Notes: generated by a model from the sequence alone, not told the origin. A DNA stretch of 18,865 bases from Desulfuromusa sp. (GCA_021647765.1 JAKIUD010000064.1:1-18865); one strand, 5' to 3'. Positions 6,983 through 14,467 are shown, counted from the stretch's first letter. Numbers and translations are program-made.

Positions 6983-7045
6983 ATACATCTATAAATGTAT
7001 AAGAACATTCGATTCTCAATATATAGATTTTTTTTTGAAAATCAA
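6983..7045 (-). promoter_or_regulatory. Candidate trxA promoter and leader inverted repeat
   Basis: On the minus strand TTGATT (7045-7040), 16 bases, TATATT (7023-7018). The A-tract spacer is unusual. Downstream in the leader, ATACAT (6983-6988) and ATGTAT (6995-7000) form an inverted repeat with a six-base spacer that could be an operator or a weak hairpin. Confidence 0.3.
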
Positions 7046-7070
7046 GTTGTAATCGCTTTATTTGTCTTGC

Positions 7071-7099
7071 TTGACAGTGGTGTGTCGGCTTCATATGAT
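7071..7099 (+). promoter_or_regulatory. Strong sigma-70-like promoter for the SIS-domain gene
   Basis: Consensus TTGACA (7071-7076), 17 bases, TATGAT (7094-7099). Start expected near 7106, leaving a leader of about 35 bases with a GGAG before ATG 7141. Confidence 0.65.
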
Positions 7100-7140
7100 G
7101 CCGGGTTGGTGGGTGAAGGACTTTATTGATGGAGATGTGA

Positions 7141-7719
7141 ATGAACCAGCGAATCACCTCAACATGTCGTCAGACGGTTGAATTATTTGAGCAGTTTTGT
7201 CGTGAACAAAATAATGAACTGATTCGATTGGCGAAACAGCTTGGGACACTATTTACCGAGGGCGGACACTTATTGATAGCTGGAAACGGGGCGTTGCAGC
7301 CAGTCGCTCAGCAGTTGGCCAGTCAGTTTACTTTTTATCTCAGCTTTGATCGACCGGTACTCCCCGCAGTGTGTCTTGGCAGCGACCCTGTTCTCAGTGG
7401 TCTCATGTCAGGACAGGGTCAGTTTGAGCAGCATCTGGTTCGGCACTACCGAGCTTTAAACTCACAGCACCATTTGTTGCTGCTACTCAATGATGGCTCA
7501 TCCGCAACTGCATTGAAAAGTCTGCGCGATGAAGTTGTCGAGAGTGAACAGTCAATTGCTTTAATTTCCTACGATTGCAGGAAAGATCCACTACAAAATA
7601 CCGATGTCGGTATTTGCCTCAATCTGGCCACGACTTCTGCCCCACGGCAACTTGAACTTGCCCAGTTTGTCGGTCATCTGTTGTGTGAATTGGTCGAGGC
7701 AGAACTTTTTGGCCGATAA
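7141..7719 (+). CDS. SIS-domain protein, GmhA/DiaA-like, active site probably degenerate
   Basis: A 192-residue single SIS-domain protein resembling sedoheptulose-7-phosphate isomerase (GmhA) and the DnaA-binding factor DiaA. The phosphate-binding loop reads LLIAGNGALQP where GmhA has a GNGGSA-type loop. The C-terminal helix APRQLELAQFVGHLLCELVE aligns with the GmhA helix, but the Gln/His pattern used in catalysis is altered; one His (VGH) remains. I infer a non-enzymatic sugar-phosphate-binding or DiaA-like role rather than heptose synthesis, and no LPS heptose genes are nearby. It has its own strong promoter and ends 124 bases before the haem cluster, with a second promoter in between. Function is open. 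Confidence 0.75.
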   Translation: MNQRITSTCRQTVELFEQFCREQNNELIRLAKQLGTLFTEGGHLLIAGNGALQPVAQQLASQFTFYLSFDRPVLPAVCLGSDPVLSGLMSGQGQFEQHLVRHYRALNSQHHLLLLLNDGSSATALKSLRDEVVESEQSIALISYDCRKDPLQNTDVGICLNLATTSAPRQLELAQFVGHLLCELVEAELFGR

Positions 7720-7755
7720 TAATTGCTGCTTAAGACATAAAAAGAATGAAAATAG

Positions 7756-7784
7756 TTGACTGAATTGATCGGGAAAAATACAAT
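7756..7784 (+). promoter_or_regulatory. Candidate promoter for the haem operon
   Basis: TTGACT (7756-7761), 17 bases, TACAAT (7779-7784). Start near 7791 leaves a leader of about 50 bases before ATG 7844. Confidence 0.55.
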
Positions 7785-7843
7785 TTATCGGTTAAGTACC
7801 ACTTTTAGGATAAAATTCGACTGAACTTATCAGAAGGGATATC

Positions 7844-8680
7844 ATGGGAACAATGACCCTGTTATTCACCAGTACAACTCTTGTTTATCTTGCTGCAAGC
7901 ATTTTTTATCTGGTTTCCATGATCGGTAAGCGACCGCAGGCTGGTCGTATCGGTCGTTGGTTGCTGCTGGCTGGAATCATTTTTCATGCAGCCTGTTTTG
8001 CTGTTCAACATTCAACTGCAAGGGGGACTCCGGTTACCAGTTTGCATGAATCATTATCTTTTTTTGCCTGGTGTCTTATTTTACTCTTTCTTCTTTTGGA
8101 TTTGCGTTTTCGCTTGTCAGTTATGGGGGCTTTTGCAGCACCTTTAGCCTTTCTGTCGATGGTTGCCAGTGCTTTGAGTCCAAACATTGTTGTTCAGCTC
8201 AGCCCAGTTTTGAAAAGCTGGCTCTTCCCTGTCCATATTATGTTTGCTTTTTTGGGGAATGCAGCCTTTGCTCTCGCTTTTGGAGCTGGAGTGATGTACC
8301 TGATACAAAACCGGATGCTGAAAAGTAAGCATTTTACCGGGATTTATCAGTTACTTCCATCTTTAGATGTTTTAGATAGAGTCAACTACACCTGTTTAAG
8401 TATCGGGTTCCCGTTGATGACTTTGGGAATTATTAGTGGCGCCTTTTGGGCGAACACTGCGTGGGGAACCTACTGGCGCTGGGATCCCAAGGAAACTTGG
8501 GCCTTGATTACCTGGTTTTTGTATGCAGCACTATTACATGGTCGCCTGTCAACTGGCTGGCGTGGGCGCAGGGCGGCAATTTTTTCGATCATTGCATTTA
8601 TATTCCTGCTGTTTACTTTTCTCGGGGTGAACCTGTTACTTAGCGGCTACCATACCTTTGATGCCTTTGCTGTTTTATGA
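7844..8680 (+). CDS. CcsA/HemX-type cytochrome c assembly membrane protein
   Basis: A 278-residue polytopic inner-membrane protein, about eight hydrophobic helices. The haem-handling WWD-type motif WGTYWRWDPKETWALITW is at 207-224. Conserved-position histidines are H68 (SLHES), H131 (FPVHIMF), H232 (LLHGR) and H270 (GYHTF), suiting periplasmic haem presentation. CcsA/ResC proteins work with ResB in system II cytochrome c maturation; the related HemX sits next to hemA in Bacillus and affects HemA levels. No resB is in the window and hemA follows 24 bases later, so the HemX role is plausible, but the intact WWD motif keeps the cytochrome c role open. The start has GAAGGG a few bases upstream; a second ATG lies three codons in. 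Confidence 0.88.
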   Translation: MGTMTLLFTSTTLVYLAASIFYLVSMIGKRPQAGRIGRWLLLAGIIFHAACFAVQHSTARGTPVTSLHESLSFFAWCLILLFLLLDLRFRLSVMGAFAAPLAFLSMVASALSPNIVVQLSPVLKSWLFPVHIMFAFLGNAAFALAFGAGVMYLIQNRMLKSKHFTGIYQLLPSLDVLDRVNYTCLSIGFPLMTLGIISGAFWANTAWGTYWRWDPKETWALITWFLYAALLHGRLSTGWRGRRAAIFSIIAFIFLLFTFLGVNLLLSGYHTFDAFAVL

Positions 8681-8704
8681 TGAAACCTTAACGAGTACAT
8701 TTAT

Positions 8705-10009
8705 ATGAATATTGTTATCGTGGGGCTGAGTCATAAAACAGCTCCAGTCGAAATACGCGAAAAGGTTGCTTTCCCGCCGTCTGCGATGGAAGCTCCTCTG
8801 CAGCAGATGCTGAAATTGCCTTCTGTTTCCGAAGCCGTGATTGTTTCAACCTGTAATCGAGTTGAACTCTATGTGATCAGTCGTCAGCCGGATGCTGCGA
8901 TTATTGAACTAAAGCAATTTCTGGCTGATTTTCATAATTTAAAACTGGAGACACTGCAGGATCATCTTTACGACTTTGAGGGGGCAGCTGCTATCAAGCA
9001 TGTTCTGCGGGTTGCATCAAGCCTCGATTCGATGATGATTGGCGAACCGCAGATTCTTGGTCAGATAAAGAGCGCTTATGGTTATGCCTGTGAACATAAA
9101 ACTGTTGGACTGATCTTAAATCGTTTTCTGAACAAGGCTTTTTCTGTAGCCAAGCGAGTGCGTAATGAAACGGCCATTGCCAGCAATGCGGTTTCTGTCT
9201 CTTTTGCTGCAGTTGAACTTGCCCGAAAGATTTTTGATTCTTTGGAAAATAAAACCGTTATGTTGATCGGTGCTGGTGAAATGTGCGAACTGGCGGCAAA
9301 GCATTTTATCAATAATGGGGTTTCCAAAGTTCTGGTGACGAATCGAACTTTCAGCAGGGCGGAAAAACTTGCAGAAGAGTTTGGTGGGGTTGCAGTCAGC
9401 TTTGATAATTTTCGTGAGCAATTGCATCGGGTTGATATCGTTCTTTCTTCAACGGGTGCACCGGATTATGTTCTTTCAGCTAAAAAGCTTAAGGAAGTTA
9501 GCAAAATGCGGCGTTATGAGCCGATGTTCCTGATTGATATTGCTGTGCCACGTGATATTGATCCACTAGCAAATAAGTTAGATAGTATCTATCTCTATGA
9601 TGTTGATGATTTACAGGGTGTCGTTCAAGCCAATTTGAAGGGGCGGCAGAAAGAGGCTGCCAAAGCAGAACTGATCATCAGTGAAGAGGTTGACCAGTTT
9701 TGTCTCTGGTTATCCTCCCTTGAAGTGAAACCGACAATTGTGGCTCTGAGACAGCGGATGGAGCAAATTCGACAGGGTGAAGTTGAGAAAACGTTGAACA
9801 GTTTGACCCGGCTGGAAGATAAAGAGCGCAAGGCAATAGAAGCCATGACCAGTGCAATTATCAATAAAATACTCCATCATCCAACCTATATTTTGAAGCA
9901 AAAAAATAACGATGCAGATGGTAATTTATATGTTGATGTCGCCCGTACTTTATTTGATCTAACCGATCAGGGTGGTATTGAATTAAATAATGATAAATCA
10001 AACTCGTAA
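8705..10009 (+). CDS. hemA: Glutamyl-tRNA reductase
   Basis: HemA reduces glutamyl-tRNA(Glu) to glutamate-1-semialdehyde with NADPH, the first committed step of the C5 haem pathway. The 434-residue protein begins VGLSHKTAPVEIREK (7-20), with the catalytic cysteine C50 in STCNRVELY, the family segment LDSMMIGEPQILGQ (107-120), the NADPH loop GAGEM (189-193) and TNRTFSRAEKLAEEFG. The C-terminal helical dimerisation domain is complete. Length is normal. No clear Shine-Dalgarno precedes ATG 8705, so translation may depend on the gene upstream. hemC starts 15 bases after its stop. The next pathway enzyme, HemL, is not in the window. Confidence 0.97.
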   Translation: MNIVIVGLSHKTAPVEIREKVAFPPSAMEAPLQQMLKLPSVSEAVIVSTCNRVELYVISRQPDAAIIELKQFLADFHNLKLETLQDHLYDFEGAAAIKHVLRVASSLDSMMIGEPQILGQIKSAYGYACEHKTVGLILNRFLNKAFSVAKRVRNETAIASNAVSVSFAAVELARKIFDSLENKTVMLIGAGEMCELAAKHFINNGVSKVLVTNRTFSRAEKLAEEFGGVAVSFDNFREQLHRVDIVLSSTGAPDYVLSAKKLKEVSKMRRYEPMFLIDIAVPRDIDPLANKLDSIYLYDVDDLQGVVQANLKGRQKEAAKAELIISEEVDQFCLWLSSLEVKPTIVALRQRMEQIRQGEVEKTLNSLTRLEDKERKAIEAMTSAIINKILHHPTYILKQKNNDADGNLYVDVARTLFDLTDQGGIELNNDKSNS

Positions 10010-10024
10010 AGTTAAGGAGTTTTT

Positions 10025-10981
10025 ATGCTGACCCGCACTTTGAGAATCGGTACTCGTGCCAGTACCTTAGCCCTTTGGCAGGCCAATTGGGTTAAGGAGG
10101 AATTGGAAAAACGTTATCCTGATTTGGAGGTTTCACTGACCAAAATTAAAACTCAAGGTGATAAAATTCTTGATGTGCCATTGGCTATGGTGGGCGGCAA
10201 AGGGCTGTTTGTAAAGGAGATTCAGGAGGCGATGTTGCGTAATGAAGTCGATATTGCTGTCCACTCCATGAAAGATGTCCCCACTTTTTTCCCTGATGGA
10301 ACTGGCTTGCGGTGTATTACTGAACGGGAAGATCCCCGTGATATTGTGGTTCTGAAAAACGACTACAAGAGCTTTTCTGAAATCCGCCAGCACGGGCGAA
10401 TTGGTACATCATCATTACGGCGGAAAGCGCAATTGTTGAATCTGCGACCTGATCTGGAGATGGTTGATATCCGTGGTAATGTTCAAACTCGGATCACCAA
10501 GCTTAAAGAAGACAATCTGGATGCGGTGGTGCTGGCGGCTGCCGGGATGCATCGGCTTGGATTTTCTGCGCAGATCGGTGAATATTTTGATCCTAAAATC
10601 TGTCTTCCGGCGATTGGACAGGGAGCGTTAGGTCTGGAAAGCCGCCTTGATGACAGTGTTACCAATGATTTGATCGATTTTTTCAACCATTTACCAACGT
10701 CCTATGCCGTCACCGCAGAACGCGCGGTGTTATCAACTTTGGAAGGGGGGTGTCAGGTGCCGATTGCGGCATTTGGAACGGTGAGTGGTGATCAGTTGGA
10801 ATTGACCGGGCTGGTCTCAGATGTCCTCGGTCAAAAAATGTTGAAAGAAACGTTGACCTGTCATGTTGATCAGGCGGTTGAAACTGGGGTTGCCCTGGCA
10901 AAAAAGTTGTTGCTGCAAGGTGCCGGAGAGATCCTCAATGAGGTCTATGGCTGCGATACTTTTAATACTGATGAGGGTTAA
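10025..10981 (+). CDS. hemC: Hydroxymethylbilane synthase (porphobilinogen deaminase)
   Basis: HemC joins four porphobilinogens into hydroxymethylbilane. The 318-residue product shows RIGTRASTLALWQA (7-20), VHSMKDVP with catalytic D84 (79-86), the Arg-rich GTSSLRRKAQ (127-136), RGNVQTR (150-156), and the cysteine C243 in EGGCQVPIAAF that holds the dipyrromethane cofactor. All key residues are present and length is normal. TAAGGAG (10013-10019) gives a strong ribosome binding site, the best in the cluster. hemD starts two bases after its stop. Confidence 0.97.
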   Translation: MLTRTLRIGTRASTLALWQANWVKEELEKRYPDLEVSLTKIKTQGDKILDVPLAMVGGKGLFVKEIQEAMLRNEVDIAVHSMKDVPTFFPDGTGLRCITEREDPRDIVVLKNDYKSFSEIRQHGRIGTSSLRRKAQLLNLRPDLEMVDIRGNVQTRITKLKEDNLDAVVLAAAGMHRLGFSAQIGEYFDPKICLPAIGQGALGLESRLDDSVTNDLIDFFNHLPTSYAVTAERAVLSTLEGGCQVPIAAFGTVSGDQLELTGLVSDVLGQKMLKETLTCHVDQAVETGVALAKKLLLQGAGEILNEVYGCDTFNTDEG

Positions 10982-10983
10982 TC

Positions 10984-11766
10984 GTGTCTGAACAGTTGCC
11001 ACTGGCAGGTAAACGGTTTCTGGTGACTCGCCCACAGGCTCAAGTGGCCGATTTTGTATTACTGCTTGAACAACAGGGTGGTGAAGCCATTTGTATTCCA
11101 ACGATTGAAATTGTTCCTCCCGAAAGTTATGCAGCGTTGGATTTTGTGCTGCGGGATCTGGATGAGTTTGATATCTTGATTCTCACGTCGGTCAATGGTG
11201 TTGAAGTACTCTTTGAGCGGATGCTGGAAACCAACCAGTATATTGGTACCCTGACTGATATTTTCTTAGTTGCTGTTGGTCCAAAAACGGCAAAAGCGCT
11301 GGAGCAGCATTGTATCCGACCCGACTTGATTCCTGCCGACCATCGTGCTGAAGGAGTGGTTGCCGAACTTTTGAAATATGGAGTCAAAGGGAAAAGAATT
11401 CTTTATCCGCGAGCCGAGATTGCTCGTCCCCTGATTATAGACAGTTTGCAGGCTGCTGGAGCAGAGGTGATTGCACCGGTTGCTTACCGGACGGTTATAC
11501 CGGAAGGGAATGGAGATCGAATTCGTGATCTTCTGGCAATGGGAACCCTTGATGCCATCTGTTTCAGTTCATCATCGACCTTTGATAATTTGCTTGAAAT
11601 GGTGGGGGGGGGGTTGCAGGGATTATTGGGAAAAACCAGGTTGTTTTCCATTGGTCCGCAGACGTCAGAAACTATTCGTAAGCACGGATTTAAAGTCGCA
11701 CTGGAACCACAACAATGGACTTTGGATGCGTTGGTTGTCGCGATGGTTGATTATTATTCAGGATAA
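10984..11766 (+). CDS. hemD: Uroporphyrinogen-III synthase
   Basis: HemD closes hydroxymethylbilane to uroporphyrinogen III, inverting ring D. The family is very divergent; the 260-residue length, the GTG start two bases after hemC, and the motifs FLVTRPQ (12-18), LTSVNGVEVLFE (67-78), FSSSSTFDNL (194-203) and SIGPQTSETI (222-231) identify it. The start overlaps a GAGGG within the end of hemC, so translation is probably coupled. Codons 207-210 contain a run of ten G (11604-11613) coding for a Gly-Gly-Gly that looks dispensable; slippage there would truncate the protein about 50 residues early. The gene is followed by a repeat-filled gap rather than directly by hemB. Confidence 0.92.
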   Translation: MSEQLPLAGKRFLVTRPQAQVADFVLLLEQQGGEAICIPTIEIVPPESYAALDFVLRDLDEFDILILTSVNGVEVLFERMLETNQYIGTLTDIFLVAVGPKTAKALEQHCIRPDLIPADHRAEGVVAELLKYGVKGKRILYPRAEIARPLIIDSLQAAGAEVIAPVAYRTVIPEGNGDRIRDLLAMGTLDAICFSSSSTFDNLLEMVGGGLQGLLGKTRLFSIGPQTSETIRKHGFKVALEPQQWTLDALVVAMVDYYSG

Positions 11767-11771
11767 ATTTT

Positions 11772-11797
11772 CGGGGCGAACCTGTATGTTCACCCCG
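11772..11797 (+). terminator. Hairpin just after hemD
   Basis: CGGGGCGAAC (11772-11781) pairs with GTTCACCCCG (11788-11797) around the loop CTGTAT, with one C-A mismatch. No T-run follows, so it could be an mRNA-stabilising hairpin or a repeat unit instead of a terminator. Confidence 0.4.
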
Positions 11798-11809
11798 CGT
11801 TAGCAAAAC

Positions 11810-11939
11810 CGGGGCTGTCCCCGCATGGGGGCTGTCCCAGGTTTTTGCGGTGCGAACCAGCGCAGTTTTTTGTGGCTCGTAAACTTTCGGGACAGCCCCA
11901 GGTGGGGCTGGGGACAGTCCCAAGTTTGCTGCAATACTG
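11810..11939. repeat. REP-like cluster of GGGGCTGTCCC units between hemD and hemB
   Basis: The 11-mer GGGGCTGTCCC occurs at 11811-11821 and 11828-11838 and exactly inverted (GGGACAGCCCC) at 11889-11899; a variant GGGGACAGTCCC is at 11910-11921. The copies at 11828-11838 and 11889-11899 can form a perfect 11-bp stem over a 50-base loop. The last 32 bases (11908-11939) recur at 14436-14467. Such clusters suggest REP elements of the kind moved by REP-associated tyrosine transposases. None is encoded here. Confidence 0.65.
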
Positions 11940-11971
11940 ACAAATAAGAGTTTATAAATCCATATTCCAAT

Positions 11972-11976
11972 AGGAG
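11972..11976 (+). promoter_or_regulatory. Ribosome binding site fixing the hemB start
   Basis: AGGAG seven bases before ATG 11984. The in-frame TTG at 11978 is too close to it to be the start. Confidence 0.7.
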
Positions 11977-11983
11977 ATTGCCT

Positions 11984-12958
11984 ATGTATTTCCCCAGTTA
12001 TCGACCCCGCCGGTTGCGTCGCAATGAAAATATCCGTCGCATGGTGCGTGAAACCCATTTACGGGTTGATGATCTGATCTATCCGATGTTCAGTGCGTTT
12101 GGCGAAAACATCAAAAAAGAGATCAGCTCGATGCCGGGGATTTATCAACAGTCGATTGATAATATTGTTATTGAAGCCAAAGAGGTTGTCGATCTTGGAA
12201 TTCCAGCAGTCGTTCTGTTTGGTATTCCTGAGTTGAAAGATGCCGTCGGCAGTGACGCTTATTCTGCTACTGGAATTATTCAAAACACCGTACGTGCCAT
12301 TAAACAAGAGGTTCCTGAACTGACAGTAATTACCGATGTCTGTATGTGTGAATACACCGATCATGGACATTGTGGACTGATCAAAGCTGGTGATGTCGAT
12401 AACGATTCGACCTTGGAACTGTTGGCAGCAGAAGCTCTTTCCCACGCTCAAGCGGGTGCAGATATCGTCGCTCCTTCAGATATGATGGATGGTCGCGTCG
12501 CAGCAATTCGGGATATTCTGGATGAAAACGGTTTTGAGCATATCCCGGTGATGAGTTATGCGGTCAAATATGCCAGTGCCTATTATGGTCCATTCCGTGA
12601 GGCGGCAGAAAGTACCCCCGAGTTTGGTGACCGGCGCAGTTACCAGATGGATCCGGCTAATCGCCTGGAAGCGTTACGGGAAGCTAACCAGGACATTGCT
12701 GAGGGTACCGATTTCCTGATGGTCAAACCAGCATTGGCTTACCTGGATGTCTTGCGGGAGTTGAAAGATAATTTTGATCTGCCACTGGTTGCCTATAATG
12801 TTTCCGGTGAATACAGCATGGTCAAGGCTGCTGCAGAAAAGGGCTGGATTGACGGTGATCGGGTGATGATGGAAACCCTGATTGGGATGAAACGTGCTGG
12901 TGCAGATTTGATTATCACCTATCACGCGAAAGAGGCGGTCAAGCTGTTGCAAGGCTGA
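11984..12958 (+). CDS. hemB: Delta-aminolevulinic acid dehydratase (porphobilinogen synthase), zinc-cysteine type
   Basis: HemB condenses two 5-aminolevulinates to porphobilinogen, supplying HemC. The 324-residue protein has the two Schiff-base lysines K195 (MSYAVKYAS) and K248 (LMVKPALAY). The metal site is DVCMCEYTDHGHC (119-130) with C120, C122 and C130, the zinc-binding version; many bacteria have an aspartate-rich magnesium version. The C-terminal AGADLIITYHAKEA is complete. It is separated from hemD by 217 bases of repeats, so it may be transcribed separately or depend on read-through. I see no convincing promoter in the gap. Confidence 0.97.
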   Translation: MYFPSYRPRRLRRNENIRRMVRETHLRVDDLIYPMFSAFGENIKKEISSMPGIYQQSIDNIVIEAKEVVDLGIPAVVLFGIPELKDAVGSDAYSATGIIQNTVRAIKQEVPELTVITDVCMCEYTDHGHCGLIKAGDVDNDSTLELLAAEALSHAQAGADIVAPSDMMDGRVAAIRDILDENGFEHIPVMSYAVKYASAYYGPFREAAESTPEFGDRRSYQMDPANRLEALREANQDIAEGTDFLMVKPALAYLDVLRELKDNFDLPLVAYNVSGEYSMVKAAAEKGWIDGDRVMMETLIGMKRAGADLIITYHAKEAVKLLQG

Positions 12959-12984
12959 GCCCTCTATCTAAATATGAATGGAGT

Positions 12985-13025
12985 GAAGGGGCTATTGGAT
13001 ATTGATAGCCCCTTCTTATATTTTT
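12985..13025 (+). terminator. Rho-independent terminator after hemB
   Basis: GAAGGGGCTAT (12985-12995) pairs perfectly with ATAGCCCCTTC (13005-13015) around a nine-base loop, followed by TTATATTTTT. It ends the haem cluster but lies only four bases before the next start codon, so partial read-through may feed the M16 gene. Confidence 0.8.
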
Positions 13026-13028
13026 ACT

Positions 13029-14315
13029 ATGCCTGAATACTATATTGATACTCTAGCCAATGGTGTCCGTCTGGTCACAGTTCCCATGCCTCATCTGCAT
13101 TCTGCTGAGTTGGTTTGTACTATGGCTGTCGGGGGGCGTTGTGAACCGATTGAACTGTCGGGAATCTCCCATTTTCTCGAACATATGATTTTTCGGGGTA
13201 CGGCTGAATATGCCACCAGCATCGAGTTGGAGCGTGCTTTTGAGGCACTTGGCGGATCGGTTAATGCGTCAACCGATGCAGAGACAACCTGTTTTCATTC
13301 GCGCATCCATCCCGACTATCTCGACAAGGGGGTGGCTCTGTTCGCTTCTATGCTGAGGCGACCAAAATTCAATAATATCGATATTGAACGGCGTATTATC
13401 CTTGAAGAAGCGCGCGAGGATTTCAATGAGGATGGCGTTCAGGTTAATCATGATAATTTGATGGTTCGTTTGCTCTGGCCAGATCATCCTTTGGGAAAAT
13501 CATTGATCGGTTCCTCTGAAACTTTACAGAAAATTAATCTCTCAACTCTGGACGCTTATTATCGCTCTTGGTATCTACCTCAGAACCTGGTTATCTGTGC
13601 TTGTGGGCCGATCGTAAGGGATGAGTTTCGAAGTGTTGTGGAAGATGAATTTGGTGGCTGGTTACCGCGGGAGCCACTGCCAATTTTACCTGCTCCTGGT
13701 ATCGTAGCAGCAGATCCAGAAAGTCTCTGGGTGCAGGATTCTGATTCGCAGATCGGTTTGCAGCTGGCGTTTCCCTTGCCGGGGCGGCAGGATGCCCGGA
13801 CTCTGGCGATTCGACTGTTGCGGAGGGTTTTGTCCTCGGGTGGTGGTGCGCGGCTTTCTTTGCGGTTACGTGAAGAGCTCGGGTTGACCTATGCGGTTGA
13901 GGCGAACTGCTCACTGCTGGATGATACGGGTTATCTGGCTATCGATCTGTCAGTGGCTCCAGAAAATCTGCGAGCCGCGGTGATAGCATTATTTGAGGTT
14001 CTGGCTGAATTGCGTGACCAACTGATTTCAGCCGATGAATTGGCTGCAGTTATAAAAAGTTACCAGTTTGATCTCGAATTTTCGCGCGATCAAAGTGAGG
14101 CTATGGCGGTTCGCTATGGCTGGGGGTTGCAAGCTGATTATATTCGAACTCTGGAGCAAGATTGTCGGGAATTACCGCAGCTGACCTCGACCTATCTGCA
14201 GCAGGTGGCTAGAGAGTTATTTTGTCAACAGGGAATGAAACTGGTTGTGGTTGGCCCCTGGTCAGAAGTCGATCGCCAGATTATTGATCAGCAACTGCAG
14301 AGTTCTGGTTTGTAA
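13029..14315 (+). CDS. M16-family zinc metallopeptidase (processing-peptidase-like)
   Basis: A 428-residue M16 (pitrilysin/insulinase-superfamily) peptidase. The inverted zinc motif HxxEH is HFLEH (H48, E51, H52) in SGISHFLEHMIFRGT, and the downstream glutamate ligand is in IILEEARED near E126-E127. Further M16 features are LGGSVNASTDAETT and HPLGKSLIGSSETL. The C-terminal half (about 215-428) is the second M16 fold, with GGGARLSLRLREELGLTYAVEA supplying the R/Y substrate-binding pair. Both halves are present, so it should be active; no signal peptide is evident, suggesting a cytoplasmic location. ATG 13029 is chosen because homologues begin near YYIDTLANGVRLV; it has no Shine-Dalgarno sequence and follows the hemB terminator. 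The open frame upstream only covers the hairpin. Confidence 0.9.
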   Translation: MPEYYIDTLANGVRLVTVPMPHLHSAELVCTMAVGGRCEPIELSGISHFLEHMIFRGTAEYATSIELERAFEALGGSVNASTDAETTCFHSRIHPDYLDKGVALFASMLRRPKFNNIDIERRIILEEAREDFNEDGVQVNHDNLMVRLLWPDHPLGKSLIGSSETLQKINLSTLDAYYRSWYLPQNLVICACGPIVRDEFRSVVEDEFGGWLPREPLPILPAPGIVAADPESLWVQDSDSQIGLQLAFPLPGRQDARTLAIRLLRRVLSSGGGARLSLRLREELGLTYAVEANCSLLDDTGYLAIDLSVAPENLRAAVIALFEVLAELRDQLISADELAAVIKSYQFDLEFSRDQSEAMAVRYGWGLQADYIRTLEQDCRELPQLTSTYLQQVARELFCQQGMKLVVVGPWSEVDRQIIDQQLQSSGL

Positions 14316-14318
14316 TTG

Positions 14319-14374
14319 TTGAGTGCCAGTACATCGTGGACACATTTTAGTGCCACAACATCGTGGACACTCAA
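14319..14374. repeat. Two-copy IS-end-like repeat after the M16 gene
   Basis: Two 22-base direct repeats, 14322-14343 and 14349-14370, differ at two bases and are 27 bases apart start to start. Each reads AGTGCCA-NNA-CATCGTGGACAC in outline. The whole block is bounded by TTGAGTG (14319-14325) and its inverse CACTCAA (14368-14374). Multiple subterminal repeats of this sort are typical of IS ends, IS21-like in my judgement. No transposase is present, so it looks like a leftover end or a small non-autonomous element. It begins three bases after the M16 stop codon. Confidence 0.5.
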
Positions 14375-14435
14375 CTTTGTTTATCTCAATTTGTAATCAA
14401 ATTCATCGATCTGGATTTTGTCCAGAAAGGAGGAT

Positions 14436-14467
14436 CTGGGGACAGTCCCGAGTTTACTGCAATACTG
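14436..14467. repeat. Second copy of the 32-bp repeat found before hemB
   Basis: Matches 11908-11939 at 30 of 32 bases, in the same orientation. It begins CTGGGGACAGTCCC and ends CTGCAATACTG. The GGGACAGTCCC core is near-palindromic. Both copies lie in gaps downstream of + strand genes. Confidence 0.7.

Noticed and set aside
13002..13028. TTG start of the M16 gene inside the terminator hairpin
   Set aside because: Translation from there would read through the hairpin and its T-run; homologues begin near the ATG at 13029.
14411..14425. Hairpin CTGGA-TTTTG-TCCAG as terminator for the M16 gene
   Set aside because: Only five base pairs and no following T-run; too weak to call.
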